Positions 1 to 8,143 of a stretch of DNA of 22,383 nucleotides are shown one piece after another. The stretch is from positions 1-22,383 of the forward strand of contig NZ_JAUNHK010000046.1 of assembly GCF_030523985.1 (NCBI RefSeq), given 5' to 3'. The notes below the pieces were generated by a model. The model ran no database searches and was not told the DNA's origin. It saw nothing but the letters and a program-made list of their open reading frames with translations. The DNA comes from Deinococcus sp. (lineage in GTDB: Bacteria > Deinococcota > Deinococci > Deinococcales > Deinococcaceae). Made by a program: the position numbers and the translations under genes. Position 1 is the first letter of the stretch. Every line of letters starts with the position of its first letter.

Positions 1-364
1 TGGGCCTGAGTCCGGCCCGCGTCAGGGCCGCCACCTGCGCGGTGTCCCATTCGTGAGGCTGCACGGTCAGTTGGCCTGCGGTTTCGGACGCGACCTGGGC
101 GACGATGGCGTCCCAGACCTCATCGGGCAGCTGCGGTAGCCCTTGCAGCACGGCCCAGCCGGAATCTCTGTAGGCAAAGCCCTGCAAGGCGTCACCGTCG
201 AAAAACAGGTCGAGGGCCTGCGCCGGGTCTACCAGCGTGTTCTGCCGCAGCCACCACACCAGGTCGCCAGGGTGCATGAACGTGTCGGGCGCGTGGGCCG
301 AGAGCCAGTGCAGGAGCAGCGTCAGGTCGGCGTCGTCGCGGTAGGGCCTATGGGTGAGGGGCAT
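1..364 (-). CDS. Partial GNAT-like acetyltransferase (N-terminal 121 residues)
   Basis: The gene starts at an ATG whose first base is 364 on the minus strand and runs off the left edge, so the C-terminal part is missing. The N-terminus (MPLTHRPYRDDADLTLLLHW) has the Arg-x-Tyr-Arg-x-x-Asp-Ala-Asp pattern typical of the first strand and helix of GNAT proteins. It continues with an acidic and Trp-rich stretch (VWWLRQN, LDLFFDGD). The acetyl-CoA loop of GNAT proteins would lie outside the window, so the family call is tentative and no substrate can be named. The start is supported by a TACCCT -10 box ending 6 nt before the ATG, which predicts a leaderless mRNA. The gene lies 25 nt downstream of the membrane-protein gene on the same strand, so read-through expression is also possible. 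Confidence 0.6.
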   Translation of the reverse strand, partial: MPLTHRPYRDDADLTLLLHWLSAHAPDTFMHPGDLVWWLRQNTLVDPAQALDLFFDGDALQGFAYRDSGWAVLQGLPQLPDEVWDAIVAQVASETAGQLTVQPHEWDTAQVAALTRAGLRP

Positions 365-370
365 GCCCCG

Positions 371-376
371 AGGGTA
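371..376 (-). promoter_or_regulatory. -10 box of leaderless GNAT-like gene
   Basis: TACCCT lies 6 nt before the ATG at 364, matching the TANNNT box of Deinococcus leaderless genes. It fixes the start codon. No clear -35 element is seen. Confidence 0.55.
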
Positions 377-389
377 GGGGAGAGGCCGG

Positions 390-1376
390 TCAGCGGCATC
401 GGTCAAGTGGCCTAGTGTCGGTGCCTTGCAGCGCCTCCATAAAAGCGGCGGGGTTGTCCAAATGCAGGGCAACTTTGGCGGTTTCCCTTTCTACCCAGTA
501 CATCCCCAGCACCCGCAGCGGCACTATGCATTCCAGCGTGACATTGGGCCGCACGTCTATAGCGATGTTCAATGCGTCCTGGTCGAGTTCGGGCGAGTAT
601 GGCCTGGCCTGATGCACGTTGGCGCGGGGGGTACTGGCCGTCCAGTGCAGGCCGCTGCGGAGGTAGAGGCGGCGGTGGGTCAGCGTCACGGGCCGTGTAC
701 TCAGGGCGCGCCCGTAGGCCAGCAGCCAGACCAGCCCCAGCACGTTCAGCGCTGTCCATACCCAAGCCACCAGTGGCTGCCACCGTTCCAGCAACACATG
801 CGACAGCAGGCCCTCCACCACACTTCCGAAGATGAGCAGCGTAAACGTACTGCCCGTGCTCGCGCCGTGCCGGGTTCCGAAGTGCTGTCCAGCGGGTAAG
901 CGCGGACGCATCAGCAGGTGCTTGAACAGCGTCAGGTCCCAGAGCAGGGGGCGGTGCAGCCTGGGATGGCGGCTCAGGCGCAGCCAGAAGGCATAGGTGC
1001 GCTCCAAGTCGTCCAGTTCGCTAAAGCCTTCGGGGAGGGGGCGTTTTAAACCACGCAGCGCGAAAACGGCACTCAGCACGACAAGCAGGACTTCCAGCTT
1101 CAGGACGGACCGCACTTCGGGGAAAACGAGTGCTGCCAGCGCTGCTCCACGCAGAACGACGCCCAGCAGGGGTCTGAACCCTCTTTGCGACCTGGGCATA
1201 GAAAACAACACAATCAGGGCCGTCGTCACCGTAACATCGAAAAGGGCCAGTTGCGAGAGCAGGGTCCGGTCTTCCGGAAAGCGCAGACTCAGCGCCAGGG
1301 CTGCCGTCAAGGTGAAAGCAGGCCAAAGCCAGGCCAGACGGCTGTGACGCGGAAGCTGGTGCAGGCGCTGAAGCAT
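390..1376 (-). CDS. Conserved multi-pass membrane protein, unknown function
   Basis: I do not recognise this 328-residue protein. It shows about six hydrophobic segments. Four are packed into the first third (near residues 12-32, 38-58, 68-86 and 89-105). A long Arg/His-rich cytoplasmic-looking stretch follows. Two more segments lie near 172-192 and 200-220 (VWTALNVLGLVWLLAYG). The last ~100 residues are soluble-looking and beta-rich (TLECIVPLRVLGMYWVE), resembling a small PH-like or sensor-type tail, but no catalytic motif is visible. I chose the ATG at 1376 rather than the in-frame TTG at 1388, because a TATACT -10 box overlaps the TTG. The gene is divergent from the DIP1984-like gene, with only 53 nt between the start codons. 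Its product may be a membrane anchor or transporter accessory; function unknown. Confidence 0.75.
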   Translation of the reverse strand: MLQRLHQLPRHSRLAWLWPAFTLTAALALSLRFPEDRTLLSQLALFDVTVTTALIVLFSMPRSQRGFRPLLGVVLRGAALAALVFPEVRSVLKLEVLLVVLSAVFALRGLKRPLPEGFSELDDLERTYAFWLRLSRHPRLHRPLLWDLTLFKHLLMRPRLPAGQHFGTRHGASTGSTFTLLIFGSVVEGLLSHVLLERWQPLVAWVWTALNVLGLVWLLAYGRALSTRPVTLTHRRLYLRSGLHWTASTPRANVHQARPYSPELDQDALNIAIDVRPNVTLECIVPLRVLGMYWVERETAKVALHLDNPAAFMEALQGTDTRPLDRCR

Positions 1377-1387
1377 GGGTTGAGACA

Positions 1388-1393
1388 AGTATA
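1388..1393 (-). promoter_or_regulatory. -10 box of membrane-protein gene
   Basis: TATACT on the minus strand lies 11 nt before the ATG at 1376, predicting a very short 5' leader of about 4 nt. It is the left half of a compact divergent promoter region. Confidence 0.5.
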
Positions 1394-1417
1394 GGAGCCT
1401 GCCGTTACGGGCAGGTC

Positions 1418-1423
1418 TACACT
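1418..1423 (+). promoter_or_regulatory. -10 box of leaderless DIP1984-like gene
   Basis: TACACT lies 6 nt before the ATG at 1430, and no Shine-Dalgarno site is present. It is the right half of the divergent promoter region. Confidence 0.6.
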
Positions 1424-1429
1424 GCCCCC

Positions 1430-1888
1430 ATGAAACTGGCCGAAGCCCTGATCGAACGTGCCGACCTGCAAAAACGGGCCGCCCAGCTTGAAGAACGCCT
1501 GGTGCGGAACTTGCAGATGCAGGAAGGCGAGCTGCCGTCCGAAGACCCGCTGGAGCTGCTCAACGAGCTCTTGAGTGTGGTGACGGCGCTGGAGCTGCTG
1601 CTGCCGCGTATTCACCGGGCCAATCTGGAAGCCAGGTTGCCGGGCGGCCTCAGCCTGACCGAAGCCCTGACCCGGCGCGACCTGCTCGACCTGCGCCTCA
1701 AGGTGCTGCGCCGCGCCGCTGCGACGGCTTCCGAGCGCCAGAACCGCTACAGCAACAGCGAGGTCAGAATCGTGGCGGTGATTCCTGCCCGCGAGTTGCA
1801 GCGCCTGATTGACCCCCTCGCCAAGCAGCGCCGCGAACTGGAAGCCGAGATTCAGCAGACCAACTGGTTGACCGAACTGCCCGAGTAG
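1430..1888 (+). CDS. DIP1984 / septicolysin-like family protein
   Basis: This is a 152-residue, strongly helical protein. The opening MKLAEALIERADLQKR is the signature of the DIP1984 (septicolysin-like) family: 'KLAEAL..RADLQ.R...L..RL' followed by a second helical hairpin. A heptad-rich N-terminal helix spans about residues 1-30. It is followed by an acidic linker (EGELPSEDP), a Leu-rich helix (ELLNELLSVVTALELLL), a 'LTEALTRRDLLDLRL' segment and a C-terminal coiled-coil helix (LAKQRRELEAEIQQTNW). Family members are about 150 residues, so it is full length. Some relatives were named septicolysin, but the biochemical role is not established, and I would not infer haemolytic activity. It is leaderless from the TACACT box. 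A UUCG-capped hairpin at 2103-2137 may end its transcript. Confidence 0.8.
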   Translation: MKLAEALIERADLQKRAAQLEERLVRNLQMQEGELPSEDPLELLNELLSVVTALELLLPRIHRANLEARLPGGLSLTEALTRRDLLDLRLKVLRRAAATASERQNRYSNSEVRIVAVIPARELQRLIDPLAKQRRELEAEIQQTNWLTELPE

Positions 1889-2102
1889 CGCCAGACTGCC
1901 CTCGGCGCAGCTTCGCCGGAAAGCAGGCGAAGGTCTACCTCGCGGCGGGGAACAAGGCCGCACCCCTAGCGGCTCCGGGGCGGAGTCAACCGGACTGACC
2001 TCCGAACCTTCACTGGGCACGCCCAGCACCCCTCACCGCTGACGCTTCACCCTTCACGTTCACGACCATGACCTTGATGCTTGGGGGCGAAACTGCGCCG
2101 AA
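1889..2102. other. Structured intergenic stretch, candidate dispersed repeat or ncRNA
   Basis: No plausible coding frame is seen here. The stretch is dense in small inverted repeats: CTTCGCC/GGCGAAG (1911-1917 with 1926-1932), CTGGGC-AC-GCCCAG (2013-2026), and shorter GC-rich pairs between about 1951 and 1996. This resembles the small non-coding repeats scattered in Deinococcus genomes, but I cannot match it to a named family from memory. It could also simply be the 3' untranslated region of the gene before it. Confidence 0.35.
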
Positions 2103-2137
2103 TCCACCCTTTCCTTCGGGGAGGGGTGGACTGTTTT
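2103..2137 (+). terminator. UUCG-capped hairpin, probable terminator
   Basis: A 12-bp stem (2103-2114 with 2119-2130, three G-T wobbles) closes on a TTCG tetraloop in the favourable C(UUCG)G context. It is followed by CTGTTTT. The U tract is short, so termination is likely but not certain. It lies 215 nt after the DIP1984-like stop and about 70 nt before the next promoter. Confidence 0.55.
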
Positions 2138-2206
2138 GGTGAGGCTTTTTGGGGAGGCTTGGGCATCACTTGACCCCCTTCCCACACAAAGGCCGCTCCG
2201 GGCAGA

Positions 2207-2212
2207 CACAAT
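2207..2212 (+). promoter_or_regulatory. -10-like box of NDUFA9-like gene
   Basis: CACAAT lies 6 nt before the ATG at 2219. It departs from TANNNT at the first base, but its position fits a leaderless gene. Confidence 0.4.
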
Positions 2213-2218
2213 GCAGGT

Positions 2219-3184
2219 ATGGCAACTGAGCAGAATTCGACTTCCCGCATCCTCGTGACTGGTGCAAGTGGCTTCGTGGGCCGCGCCATCGTGCGTGAAC
2301 TGACCGGGCGCGGCTATGAGGTCTTCGCGGGTTCCCGTCAGGGTCGGGGTGTGGGCCAGGGAATAGGTATCAAGCTGGACGTGACCAGCGAGAAGAGTGT
2401 GCGGCAGGTGCTGCGCGACGTGAACCCCGACGCGGTGATTCACTTGGTCGGCATCATCGCCGAGCAGGGCAAGCAGACCTTCGAGCGGGTGCATATCGAG
2501 GGCACGCGTCATGTGGTTCAGGCCGTGCGCGACCACGACAAGGCGCGGCAGGACGCCCACAAGGGCGACGAGATGGAGCGTCCGCAACCCGTGCGCTACC
2601 TGCACATGAGTGCCCTGGGAGCCGACATCATGAGTCCCAGTGCCTACGCCTGGAGCAAGGGAGAGGCCGAAGGGCTGGTGCGCCTCAGTGGGCTGGCCTG
2701 GACCATCTTCCGCCCCAGCCTGATTTTCGGAGTTGGGGACGAATTCTTTGGCGGCGTCCTCAAAGGCCTCGCGTCCGCGCCCGTCGTGCCGCAGATCGGC
2801 GACGGCCAGTTCCCCTTCCGCCCGGTCAGCGTGGAAGATGTGGCTCAGGCATTTGCTCGCGCCCTGACGCTGCCCGAGACCGTAGGCCAGACCTACGCCC
2901 TGACCGGCCCGCAGGAATTCACCTTCCGCGAACTGCTCGACCTCGAAATGTCGGCCCTGGGCAAGTCGCGTAAAGTCGTGCCCGTGCCGCTCAAGCTGAT
3001 GGACGTGGCCGTTCCCGTCATGAACAAGCTGCCTTTCGCGCCCATTACCGGGGACCAGTACGCCATGCTCAAGGCGGGCAATACGGCCCCCAACGAACCT
3101 GCCCGCTCCACCTTTGGCCTGCCCATGTACCGCCTTCAGGACAAACTGCCGCAGATCGTCCACAGCCAGAAGAAAGCGAAATAA
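2219..3184 (+). CDS. NAD(P)-binding atypical SDR, NDUFA9-like
   Basis: This is a 321-residue Rossmann-fold protein of the extended/atypical SDR class. The dinucleotide-binding loop TGASGFVGR (residues 14-22) follows the first strand. The second strand carries SRQGRG, which suggests NADP rather than NAD. YAWSK (143-147) has the Tyr and Lys of the SDR active site. The downstream FRPSLIFG and PVSVEDVAQAF segments are typical of the complex I NDUFA9 / epimerase-like group. Substrate is unknown; bacterial relatives are thought to act on quinones, lipids or nucleotide sugars, or to bind NADPH structurally. The gene is monocistronic, closed by a strong terminator at 3196-3239. Its neighbours are convergent and give no functional hint. 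Confidence 0.85.
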   Translation: MATEQNSTSRILVTGASGFVGRAIVRELTGRGYEVFAGSRQGRGVGQGIGIKLDVTSEKSVRQVLRDVNPDAVIHLVGIIAEQGKQTFERVHIEGTRHVVQAVRDHDKARQDAHKGDEMERPQPVRYLHMSALGADIMSPSAYAWSKGEAEGLVRLSGLAWTIFRPSLIFGVGDEFFGGVLKGLASAPVVPQIGDGQFPFRPVSVEDVAQAFARALTLPETVGQTYALTGPQEFTFRELLDLEMSALGKSRKVVPVPLKLMDVAVPVMNKLPFAPITGDQYAMLKAGNTAPNEPARSTFGLPMYRLQDKLPQIVHSQKKAK

Positions 3185-3195
3185 GGCACCAACCG

Positions 3196-3239
3196 AACAA
3201 GGCCCAGAACCGTCCGGCAGTTCTGGGCCTTGTTTTTTC
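3196..3239 (+). terminator. Strong intrinsic terminator
   Basis: A perfect 15-bp inverted repeat (3196-3210 with 3220-3234; arm AACAAGGCCCAGAAC) with a 9-nt loop runs into a T tract. It ends the NDUFA9-like transcript 11 nt after the stop codon and separates it from the convergent HD-domain gene. Confidence 0.95.
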
Positions 3240-3252
3240 TTATGGACCGGGC

Positions 3253-3768
3253 TTACTCCAGTTCGTCGTAGTGGTGCAGCAGCGCCGCTTCGGGGTCGCC
3301 CACCGAGGCGTGGTGCCGGGCCACCAGTTGGGCCACGCGGGGCCGCGCTCCGGCGTAGGCCAGCAGCTCGGCTCCCAATTCGGGGTGCGCGGCCCGGATG
3401 CCCAGTGCTCCAGCCTGCGGCAGCATCAGCGTCAGACGGTGCGGAATCAGGCCGACCAGCACCCGCTCGGCGACATGGTAGGGGCGCACGCTCTTGCCGC
3501 AGTCGTGCAGCAGCGCAGCCGCCACCAGTTCCGGCGAGGCGTCGGGGTGGTCGCGCAGCAGGTGGCGGGTCACGCGGCAGGCATGTTCACGGTCGCGGGG
3601 GTCCATGCTGCGGTAGACCAGGGCCTCGCCGGGATTCAGGAAGGTTGCGGCCCAGCGGTCGTCGGGCCGTGCAGCGTCGGCCCGCAGACTGCGCGACAGC
3701 CGCCTGGCCTTGCCCACATAGCCTTGAAACTTTCGGCGCAACCGGGCAAACGGGGAAAGGCGCAACAT
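3253..3768 (-). CDS. HD-domain hydrolase-like protein
   Basis: This is a 171-residue single-domain member of the HD superfamily of metal-dependent phosphohydrolases. A basic N-terminal stretch (residues 1-30) is followed by the HD core: a His in DREHACRV (H62), the diagnostic HD pair in LLHDCGK (H88-D89), HPELGAELL, then VARHHA, and a C-terminal acidic end. This set of histidines and aspartates fits metal binding. Relatives act on nucleotides or (p)ppGpp, or are uncharacterised; the substrate cannot be read from sequence. It is leaderless from TACCAT, 7 nt before the ATG. It lies downstream of trxB on the same strand with its own promoter, so it is probably a separate unit. Confidence 0.85.
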   Translation of the reverse strand: MLRLSPFARLRRKFQGYVGKARRLSRSLRADAARPDDRWAATFLNPGEALVYRSMDPRDREHACRVTRHLLRDHPDASPELVAAALLHDCGKSVRPYHVAERVLVGLIPHRLTLMLPQAGALGIRAAHPELGAELLAYAGARPRVAQLVARHHASVGDPEAALLHHYDELE

Positions 3769-3775
3769 GCGCGCT

Positions 3776-3781
3776 ATGGTA
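3776..3781 (-). promoter_or_regulatory. -10 box of leaderless HD-domain gene
   Basis: TACCAT on the minus strand lies 7 nt before the ATG at 3768. There is no Shine-Dalgarno site. Confidence 0.6.
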
Positions 3782-3808
3782 GCGCCTCACCCTGCTGCGA
3801 GGCCAAGA

Positions 3809-3843
3809 GAAGACCAGGGGGCACGCAGCCGCTCCTGGTCTTC
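3809..3843 (-). terminator. Hairpin after trxB, probable terminator
   Basis: The 10-bp inverted repeat GAAGACCAGG / CCTGGTCTTC (3809-3818 with 3834-3843) lies 17 nt past the trxB stop. On the minus strand it is followed by TCTCTTGG, a poor U tract, so it may be a weak terminator or a 3'-end stabilising hairpin. Confidence 0.55.
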
Positions 3844-3860
3844 GGGTAGCGCTGGATGTC

Positions 3861-4832
3861 TCAATCGGCGGCAGTCGCCTCGCCGGGCACTTCCATCGCG
3901 GCCAGTTCGCGCTCGGCACTCATGGCGGCGCGGGTGCCTGCGCCCACGCTGGTCGCCAGTTGGCGGTAGATGTAGTCGCTCACGTCGCCCGCCGCGTACA
4001 GCATGGGCACGTTGGTGTAGATCTCGTCGCGCACTTCCACATAGCCGTCGTCGCGCAGCTTGACGGTGTCCTTGACGAAGTCGGTGTTGGGAATGTGGCC
4101 GATGAACACGAACACGCCGTCGGTGGCAAAGTCGCTGACTTCTCCGGTCTGCACGTTCTTCAACCGAACGCCCGTCACATGCTCGTCGCCCTGAATCTCC
4201 TCGACTACCGTGTTCCAGATGAATTTCATCTTGGGATGGCTCAGGGCGCGGGCCTGGGCCGATTTGTTGGCCCGCAGGCTGTCGCGGCGGTGAATCAGCG
4301 TCACTTCGTCGGCGAATTTGGTCAGGAACATGCCTTCCTCGACGGCAGCGTCGCCCCCGCCGACCACCACGACTTTCTTGCCCCGGTAGAAGAAGCCGTC
4401 GCAGGTGGCGCAGGTGCTCACGCCCTTGCCCCAGAACTTTTCTTCGCCGGGCACGCCCAGTTGCCGGGGGTTGGCTCCGGTCGCCAGAATCACGCTCTTG
4501 GCGCGGTAGCTGCCGCTGTACCCCTTCACGGTAAAGCGGTAGTGGGTGCCGTCTTCGTTCAGGCTGACCGACTCGACCTCATCCATCTCGATGCGGGTGC
4601 CGAATTTTTCGGCCTGCTGCACCATGCGCTGCGAAAGCTCCATGCCGGGAATCGGCTCGGGAAAACCGGGGTAGTTCTCGACTTCTTCGGTCTGGGCAAT
4701 CTGACCACCGGGCAGACCCTTTTCCAGAATCAGGGTGCTGAGGTTGGCACGGCCCGTGTAGATAGCCGCCGTCAGTCCCGCCGGGCCGCCGCCGATAATG
4801 ACCACATCGTAGTCGTTCGTCACATTCGTCAT
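3861..4832 (-). CDS. trxB: Thioredoxin reductase
   Basis: This flavoprotein reduces thioredoxin with NADPH. At 323 residues it has the usual length of the low-Mr bacterial class. The N-terminal FAD-binding motif GGGPAG is at 14-19. The redox-active CATC disulphide is at C141/C144, followed by DG. The NADPH domain carries GGGDAA (158-163) and the HRRD-x-x-RA motif that recognises the 2'-phosphate. The C-terminal FAD segment is LYAAGDVSD. I chose the ATG at 4832 over an in-frame GTG at 4856, because a TACCCT -10 box lies between them, 6 nt before the ATG, which makes the gene leaderless. In D. radiodurans I recall trxB and rpsA as adjacent (DR_1982/DR_1983), matching the pair here with a tRNA between. 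The enzyme serves cytoplasmic thiol homeostasis and oxidative-stress defence. Confidence 0.97.
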   Translation of the reverse strand: MTNVTNDYDVVIIGGGPAGLTAAIYTGRANLSTLILEKGLPGGQIAQTEEVENYPGFPEPIPGMELSQRMVQQAEKFGTRIEMDEVESVSLNEDGTHYRFTVKGYSGSYRAKSVILATGANPRQLGVPGEEKFWGKGVSTCATCDGFFYRGKKVVVVGGGDAAVEEGMFLTKFADEVTLIHRRDSLRANKSAQARALSHPKMKFIWNTVVEEIQGDEHVTGVRLKNVQTGEVSDFATDGVFVFIGHIPNTDFVKDTVKLRDDGYVEVRDEIYTNVPMLYAAGDVSDYIYRQLATSVGAGTRAAMSAERELAAMEVPGEATAAD

Positions 4833-4838
4833 GGCTTC

Positions 4839-4844
4839 AGGGTA
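4839..4844 (-). promoter_or_regulatory. -10 box of leaderless trxB
   Basis: TACCCT lies 6 nt before the ATG at 4832. It settles the start against the upstream in-frame GTG at 4856. Confidence 0.6.
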
Positions 4845-4925
4845 CCACCGGGCCACCTGCCGGGGCAGCGATCCACTTTACTTTTTAAAGCTAATGATCG
4901 GCCCACGCACCAGGCAAAAGGCAAC

Positions 4926-4954
4926 AAAAAAAGAGAGAAGCGGCTGCTCCTCTC
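4926..4954 (-). terminator. Intrinsic terminator of tRNA-Gln
   Basis: On the minus strand, GAGAGGAGC-AGCC-GCTTCTCTC (9 bp, one wobble, 4-nt loop) is followed by seven T residues. It starts 5 nt after the tRNA 3' end. Confidence 0.92.
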
Positions 4955-4958
4955 CTCG

Positions 4959-5032
4959 TGGCTGGGGTACTAGGACTCGAACCTAGATTAACGGTGCCAG
5001 AAACCGACGTCCTGCCATTAGACGATACCCCA
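4959..5032 (-). tRNA. tRNA-Gln (anticodon CTG), CCA encoded
   Basis: The 74-nt gene folds as a full cloverleaf. The acceptor stem is TGGGGTA/TACCCCA, with the weak U1-A72 pair and G73 discriminator characteristic of glutamine tRNA. The D stem is GTCT/GGAC with GG in the D loop. The anticodon loop is TTCTGGC, anticodon CTG at 34-36. The T arm is CTAGG-TTCGAGT-CCTAG, and the 3' CCA is encoded. The first pair of the anticodon stem (27-43) is a T-T mismatch. The gene decodes CAG, the main Gln codon of a GC-rich genome. It has its own promoter (5073-5101) and terminator (4926-4954). Confidence 0.96.
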
Positions 5033-5072
5033 ACGGTGTTCATCTGGCTGGGCCTTCAGTAAGGCGGAGGAG

Positions 5073-5101
5073 AGTATAGGCGAGGCATGCGGAAGCGTCA
5101 A
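5073..5101 (-). promoter_or_regulatory. Consensus-like promoter of tRNA-Gln
   Basis: TTGACG (plus-strand 5096-5101) and TATACT (5073-5078) are separated by exactly 17 nt, about 40 nt upstream of the tRNA. This is the best full -35/-10 promoter in the window, as expected for a stable RNA gene. Confidence 0.88.
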
Positions 5102-5223
5102 GAGCGGTCGGTGGCCTCACACCCCCCGTGTCTCAATGTAGGAGTCACCATTTTTGCCCTAACGGGATGGCCGCAGTGTCCTTTGGAACGGGAGAGGCGA
5201 GGCGGATTGCGACTGATGGGGCC

Positions 5224-5253
5224 TTGTCCAGAATGAATTTTCTGTGATAAGCT
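5224..5253 (+). promoter_or_regulatory. Probable rpsA promoter P1
   Basis: TTGTCC (5224-5229) and TAAGCT (5248-5253) have an 18-nt spacer. This would give a 5' leader of about 140 nt. A weaker second candidate is TTGACG (5283-5288) with GATTTT (5306-5311), 17 nt apart. Confidence 0.5.
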
Positions 5254-5399
5254 GAGGTGTTGCCGTGCAACGAAACCCCAAATTGACGATGCGTCGGACT
5301 CCTCCGATTTTCGCCTTTGGAAGGTCGTTCAGCACAGGTATCAGGCAAGGCACTGGCGCATTCCAACGCGAAGGTTCCAGGCCAGGAGGACAGGAGTTC
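5254..5399 (+). promoter_or_regulatory. rpsA 5' leader with Shine-Dalgarno site
   Basis: This ~145-nt stretch precedes the S1 start, unlike the leaderless neighbours. It ends in AGGAGG (5384-5389) plus a nearer GGAG (5393-5396). Long rpsA leaders are sites of S1 autoregulation in other bacteria, and the same is plausible here. The reading frame of rpsA stays open upstream to a GTG at 5265, but a ribosome-binding site and conserved residues appear only at 5400. Confidence 0.45.
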
Positions 5400-7082
<1,683 letters not shown>

Positions 7083-7101
7083 CCCTCCCTTCCTAGCCTG
7101 A

Positions 7102-7134
7102 AAAAAGACCGCCTCCAAGTGGGGCGGTTTTTTC
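7102..7134. terminator. Bidirectional terminator between rpsA and tdk
   Basis: ACCGCCTC (7109-7116) pairs with GGGGCGGT (7122-7129). A run of A precedes it and a run of T follows, so a U tract is made on both strands. It serves rpsA on the plus strand and tdk on the minus strand. Confidence 0.9.
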
Positions 7135-7162
7135 GTTTGTCTTCTTAGAGCCTTCGCCAACC

Positions 7163-7780
7163 CTACCTTTCTCCGTGCTTGACGACATGGTGAACCCGAC
7201 ATCGTGCCTCATAGCTCTCTTTGGCGCCGACCAGCACTACCGGGTCGTCGAAGTGGGCGGGTTGTCCTCCAATCAGGCGCTGGGTACGGGTCGCGGGGGC
7301 GCCGCACACGGTGCAGATGGCGGTCAGTTTGTCCACACTCTCGGCACGGGCCAGCAGGTCGGGGATGCAGCCAAACGGCTCGGCGCGGAAATCGAGGTCC
7401 AGGCCCGCCAGCACCACCCGCACCCCTGCCTCGGCCAGTTCCAGGGCCAGTGGTACCAGCTCCGGGCCGAAAAACTGCGCTTCGTCGATGCCGACCACGT
7501 CTACCCCCTCGGGTGAAGCGCTCAGCAAGTCGCCCTGCCCGGACAGATGGGCGCGAATGGCGGCAACATCGGGCACGGCCACCGCGTCAAGGGTGCGCCC
7601 GGCATGACTGGCGACCTCGGTGGCGTGGTAGCGGTTGTCGATGGCGGGTTTGAACACGGCGACCCGTTGGCGCGCAATCAGCGAACGAGTCAGGCGACGA
7701 ATCAGTTCTTCGCTTTTGCCGCTGAACATGGGGCCGACGATGACTTCGAGATGCCCGCCGGAGTAGGGAGAACGTAACAC
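7163..7780 (-). CDS. tdk: Thymidine kinase (TK1-like, type II)
   Basis: The enzyme phosphorylates thymidine with ATP in the pyrimidine salvage pathway. The 205-residue protein has the P-loop GPMFSGKS (16-23) and the IDEAQFF segment with the catalytic Glu (E100). GLDLDFRAEPFG (lasso/base-binding region) follows. A structural zinc site has C156/C159 (CTVC) and a C-R-x-H motif at C194/H197. Length and motif order match the tetrameric TK1-like family. The only start in a sensible place is GTG at 7780. A CATACT -10 box lies 6 nt before it, so the mRNA is predicted to be leaderless with a GTG initiator. The gene is convergent with rpsA and downstream of rpmE, behind a hairpin. Confidence 0.95.
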   Translation of the reverse strand: MLRSPYSGGHLEVIVGPMFSGKSEELIRRLTRSLIARQRVAVFKPAIDNRYHATEVASHAGRTLDAVAVPDVAAIRAHLSGQGDLLSASPEGVDVVGIDEAQFFGPELVPLALELAEAGVRVVLAGLDLDFRAEPFGCIPDLLARAESVDKLTAICTVCGAPATRTQRLIGGQPAHFDDPVVLVGAKESYEARCRVHHVVKHGER

Positions 7781-7786
7781 TGAGGG

Positions 7787-7792
7787 AGTATG
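7787..7792 (-). promoter_or_regulatory. -10 box of leaderless tdk
   Basis: CATACT lies 6 nt before the GTG start at 7780. It supports GTG as the initiator in the absence of a ribosome-binding site. Confidence 0.5.
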
Positions 7793-7804
7793 GCAGACGG
7801 AACG

Positions 7805-7833
7805 GAAAAACGCCCCACCGGGGAGGCAGGGCG
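7805..7833 (-). terminator. Terminator of rpmE
   Basis: On the minus strand CGCCC (7829-7833) pairs with GGGCG (7811-7815), with additional pairing inside the loop (CCCC with GGGG). It is followed by a run of five T. It lies 17 nt after the rpmE stop. Confidence 0.75.
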
Positions 7834-7849
7834 CTGAAACGGGTAAAAC

Positions 7850-8065
<216 letters not shown>

Positions 8066-8115
8066 TGCTCCTTCTCCTTTTGCCACGTCACTGTGCGTAG
8101 CGGTCTAACCGCAGA

Positions 8116-8143
8116 AGTATAGCACATCATCGCCAGATGTAAG
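8116..8143 (-). promoter_or_regulatory. Promoter of rpmE
   Basis: CTTACA (8138-8143) and TATACT (8116-8121) on the minus strand are 16 nt apart. The -35 lies inside the 3' end of the amidohydrolase gene. The leader is about 45 nt and carries the Shine-Dalgarno site. Confidence 0.6.

Noticed and set aside
2060..3163. Long minus-strand open frame of 367 codons opposite the NDUFA9-like gene
   Set aside because: It is antisense to a gene with clear Rossmann and YxxxK motifs, is rich in His/Gly/Val as expected of a high-GC shadow frame, and shows no recognisable domain or start signal.
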